This document shows positions 15,800 to 17,976 of a stretch of DNA of 17,976 nt, one piece after another. Where the stretch lies: NCBI RefSeq assembly GCF_033720595.1, contig NZ_JAWWCF010000046.1:1-17976 (forward strand), read 5' to 3'. The notes below the pieces were generated by a model, which ran no database searches, was not told where the DNA came from, and saw only the letters and a program-made list of their open reading frames with translations. The position numbers and the translations under genes are program-made. How positions within the stretch are numbered: the stretch's first letter is position 1; each line of letters starts with the position of its first letter. The stretch is from Lishizhenia sp033720595. Lineage in GTDB: Bacteria; Bacteroidota; Bacteroidia; Flavobacteriales_D; Crocinitomicaceae.

Positions 15800-17161
15800 T
15801 TATGCTATCGCGTCAATGATATCGTAACGTGTAATAATATTGTATTTACCGTTTTCTAATTTCACCAAAACAGCCGGTGTTTCTCTGTTGATCAATTTAG
15901 AGATTTGATCGATGTTTGCAGATGCTTCAACCACTGGTAATGGGTCTTTCATTACTGTAGAAATTGGATCATCGACGATATTTGGGTTATCAATCAATAA
16001 CTCAAACAATGTTTTATCATCTACCAAACCAACAAATTCACCATCCTTCATTACAGGAATCTGAGAGATTTTAAAATCGCGCATTTTAGAAACTGCATGC
16101 GAGATTAATTCTTCGCTCATTAAAGATACTAAAGGTAAGTTGGCATGACTTTCAATCAAGTCTAAAGCTGTTTTCTTTTCTTCCTCCAAGAAACCTCTCT
16201 CACGCATCCAATCGTCGTTAAACATTTTACCAACGTAACGCGAACCGTGATCGTGGAATAAAACAACCACTACATCATCTTCTGTAAGTTCATCTTGCAT
16301 TTGCAATACACCTTTGATAGCAGCTCCTGCTGAGTTACCTACAAAAATACCTTCTTCACGTGCCAATCTACGTGTGTAAACCGCAGCATCTTTATCGGTA
16401 ACCTTTGTAAAGTGATCGATAATGTCAAAATCAACATTTTTTGGAAGAATATCTTCTCCAATCCCTTCAGTGATGTATGGGTAAATTTCGTTCTCGTCGA
16501 ATATTCCAGTTTCGTGGTACTTCTTAAATACAGAACCGTAAGTGTCTACCCCCCAAATTTTTACATTCGGATTTTGTTCTTTTAAGTATTTACCAACTCC
16601 TGAAATTGTACCTCCAGTTCCAACACCTACGATAAAGTGAGTGATTTTACCTTCTGTTTGTTCCCAAATCTCTGGTCCAGTTTGTTCGTAATGCGCCTGG
16701 CGGTTCGCCAAGTTATCGTATTGATTCACATACCAAGAGTTCGGTGTTTCTTCTGCCAACCTTTTAGAAACTGAGTAGTAAGAACGTGGATCCTCTGGTT
16801 CAACTGCTGTAGGACAAACAACAACTTCTGCACCTACGGCACGCAAGATGTCCATTTTCTCCTTACTCTGCTTATCTGCCAAAACACAAATTAATTTGTA
16901 TCCCTTCGCAATAGCAGCTAATGCAAGTCCCATTCCTGTGTTACCTGAAGTACCTTCAATGATAGTTCCTCCTGGTTTTATCCATCCCTTTTCCTCTGCA
17001 TCTTCGACCATTTTCACAGCCATTCTATCTTTTACAGAGTTACCTGGGTTGGTAGTTTCTACTTTTGCCAAGACTGTAGCCTTAACATCTTTAGTTAGTT
17101 TGTTAATCTTCACCAAAGGAGTATTTCCTATGGTTTCTAATATATTGTTGTAATACTTCAT
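15800..17161 (-). CDS. cbs: Cystathionine beta-synthase with C-terminal CBS domains (PLP enzyme)
   Basis: This enzyme condenses serine (or an activated serine) with homocysteine to cystathionine, the first step of transsulfuration. A cysteine synthase is the close alternative. The 453-residue protein (ATG at 17161) has the PLP lysine K44 in NPGNSVKDR, the substrate loop TSGNTG (71-76), the phosphate-binding GTGGT (181-185) and the pyridine-contact S277 in GNSAGA. Two CBS domains fill about 343-392 and 398-453, as in eukaryotic-type enzymes, which supports cystathionine beta-synthase over CysK. There is no N-terminal heme domain, and the short N-terminus lacks the Cys/His heme ligands of the human enzyme. 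A longer frame from a GTG at 17191 would begin inside the -7 box and is rejected. The stop is one base before the metal-receptor ATG. Confidence 0.93.
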   Translation of the reverse strand: MKYYNNILETIGNTPLVKINKLTKDVKATVLAKVETTNPGNSVKDRMAVKMVEDAEEKGWIKPGGTIIEGTSGNTGMGLALAAIAKGYKLICVLADKQSKEKMDILRAVGAEVVVCPTAVEPEDPRSYYSVSKRLAEETPNSWYVNQYDNLANRQAHYEQTGPEIWEQTEGKITHFIVGVGTGGTISGVGKYLKEQNPNVKIWGVDTYGSVFKKYHETGIFDENEIYPYITEGIGEDILPKNVDFDIIDHFTKVTDKDAAVYTRRLAREEGIFVGNSAGAAIKGVLQMQDELTEDDVVVVLFHDHGSRYVGKMFNDDWMRERGFLEEEKKTALDLIESHANLPLVSLMSEELISHAVSKMRDFKISQIPVMKDGEFVGLVDDKTLFELLIDNPNIVDDPISTVMKDPLPVVEASANIDQISKLINRETPAVLVKLENGKYNIITRYDIIDAIA

Positions 17162-17190
17162 ATCAATTTGTTGTATTCTAAATACGCACA

Positions 17191-17198
17191 CAAAAATA
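17191..17198 (-). promoter_or_regulatory. -7 box of the cystathionine beta-synthase operon
   Basis: TATTTTTG on the minus strand matches TAnnTTTG and lies 29 bases upstream of the ATG at 17161. The -33 position carries TTT rather than TTG. Confidence 0.55.
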
Positions 17199-17253
17199 AC
17201 AGTACTTTACGAAAGGGAAAGTCAGTTTTGTGATAATTTAAGACAAGTTCTTT

Positions 17254-17976
17254 TTATGCTAAGTTTGCGATAAACTCCATGGTGTTCACACCATCTGCAT
17301 AATCCTCTAAACCAGGACTTTGAACAGATCCAAAAGGAAGGTAATTATGTCCTACCACCGCTTGAATATCTTCTGCCCTCTCTTTTATATATTGCTCCAC
17401 TTCTTCTTGGTGCTCATACCTGTGGTAGAACAACACACCAATTGGAGAGAACAATCTATCATCTTCTTTGGTCAATAAGAATCCATTTTCTAAAAGATCA
17501 TCTTGATTCAATAAATAGATAGCCCTGTGGTAATCGAAGTTATTGGCGTATTTATTATGGTTGATTATTTCTCCAAAATCTACAATGGCACCAAAGAATC
17601 TATCGATATCAAAATCTTTTGGCATTAATACTTGTGTTACATTTCTACAACCCAATCCGTAATGCGTAAAAATATCGCTTCCGAGTGCCTGTAATTCTTC
17701 TTTGGTCTCCTCGCCTGTTAACACGGCTAAAGAAGTTCTCCCTTTGCGAATGATGTTAGGATATGCTCCAAAATACTTTTCGAAATACTGAGCAGAGTTA
17801 TTAGATCCCGTAGCAATTACAGCATCTGGATTTTTCAAGTTTCCTTGCACGAATTCTATGAATTGGAGGAATTCCGGATCAAACTTAGCGAGTACCTCAC
17901 AAAAGGCTGGTAAAAGATGTTTATCTTCTGAAGACAACTTACACACCGCTTTATTACCAGAAAGCAATACACATAA
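17254..17976 (-). CDS. LuxC-type acyl-CoA reductase, 5' part missing (window edge)
   Basis: This is the C-terminal 240 residues of an NAD(P)H-dependent acyl-CoA reductase of the LuxC family, an aldehyde-dehydrogenase-fold enzyme that reduces acyl-CoA to a fatty aldehyde. The frame is open to the window edge; the upstream codons LCV continue into LLSGNKAVCKLSSEDKHLLP, an internal family motif, so the true start lies outside. The probable catalytic Cys sits in THYGLGCRNVTQV (codon near 17649), with VIATGSNNSA before it, the cofactor-binding part of the fold. FGSVQSPGLEDYADGVNTM closes the protein. No luciferase or other lux gene is visible; in Bacteroidota such genes occur without bioluminescence. 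It lies upstream of, and in the same orientation as, the cystathionine beta-synthase operon, which has its own promoter box. I saw no convincing terminator in the 92-base gap. Confidence 0.9.
   Translation of the reverse strand, partial: LCVLLSGNKAVCKLSSEDKHLLPAFCEVLAKFDPEFLQFIEFVQGNLKNPDAVIATGSNNSAQYFEKYFGAYPNIIRKGRTSLAVLTGEETKEELQALGSDIFTHYGLGCRNVTQVLMPKDFDIDRFFGAIVDFGEIINHNKYANNFDYHRAIYLLNQDDLLENGFLLTKEDDRLFSPIGVLFYHRYEHQEEVEQYIKERAEDIQAVVGHNYLPFGSVQSPGLEDYADGVNTMEFIANLA

Noticed and set aside
1..17976. Mobile elements, CRISPR arrays, tRNA or rRNA genes, origins.
   Set aside because: No transposase or integrase frame, no direct-repeat/spacer pattern and no tRNA-like cloverleaf was found on reading both strands; all gaps are short and explained by promoters and terminators.

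Overview
The window is a low-GC, gene-dense chromosomal segment that looks like a member of the Bacteroidota, most likely a flavobacterium-like (Flavobacteriales) organism. The evidence for this is as follows: Shine-Dalgarno-like leaders are mostly absent; several genes have upstream TAnnTTTG elements, the -7 box of the Bacteroidota housekeeping sigma factor; and the gene content includes a mitochondrial-type aconitase, a CrtD-type carotenoid desaturase, MORN/YwqK-type repeat proteins and a cytosolic-looking BtuF-like metal receptor fused operonically to a cystathionine beta-synthase. No insertion sequences, phage genes, CRISPR arrays, rRNA or tRNA genes were seen, and no gene-free stretch exceeds 300 bases.

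Layout. 1-842 (-) is the N-terminal two thirds of an L-2-hydroxyglutarate oxidase cut by the window edge. 892-3583 (+) is a tightly coupled three-gene operon: a membrane acyltransferase (acyltransferase-3 family), a prokaryotic ionotropic-glutamate-receptor-like potassium channel and a DUF1456/YehS protein. It ends in a strong bidirectional terminator. 3628-4269 (-) encodes an outer-membrane beta-barrel protein and 4392-6668 (-) aconitase. 6821-10206 (-) is a second tight operon: a membrane nucleotide-sugar 4,6-dehydratase/epimerase (CapD/WbpM type), a 4HBT thioesterase and a secreted MORN-repeat protein. 10393-11475 (+) is gcvT, followed by a terminator whose T-tract ends five bases before the CrtD-like desaturase (11530-12999 +). 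A PlsC-like acyltransferase (13000-13557 -) converges on it with no spacer. 13698-15035 (+) is an unrecognised membrane-anchored protein. 15025-17161 (-) is a cystathionine beta-synthase plus metal-receptor operon, and 17254-17976 (-) is the C-terminal part of a LuxC-type acyl-CoA reductase cut by the other window edge.

Most genes are core metabolism (TCA cycle, glycine cleavage, transsulfuration, 2-hydroxyglutarate recycling) mixed with envelope functions. The most unusual element is the ligand-gated channel. It keeps the K+ selectivity filter TVGYGD and the residues that contact the alpha-amino and alpha-carboxyl groups of glutamate in animal receptors, and it is translationally coupled on both sides. 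For four minus-strand genes the longest reading frame begins at a TTG or GTG located inside or at the edge of a -7-like promoter box. I therefore placed their starts at the downstream ATG.
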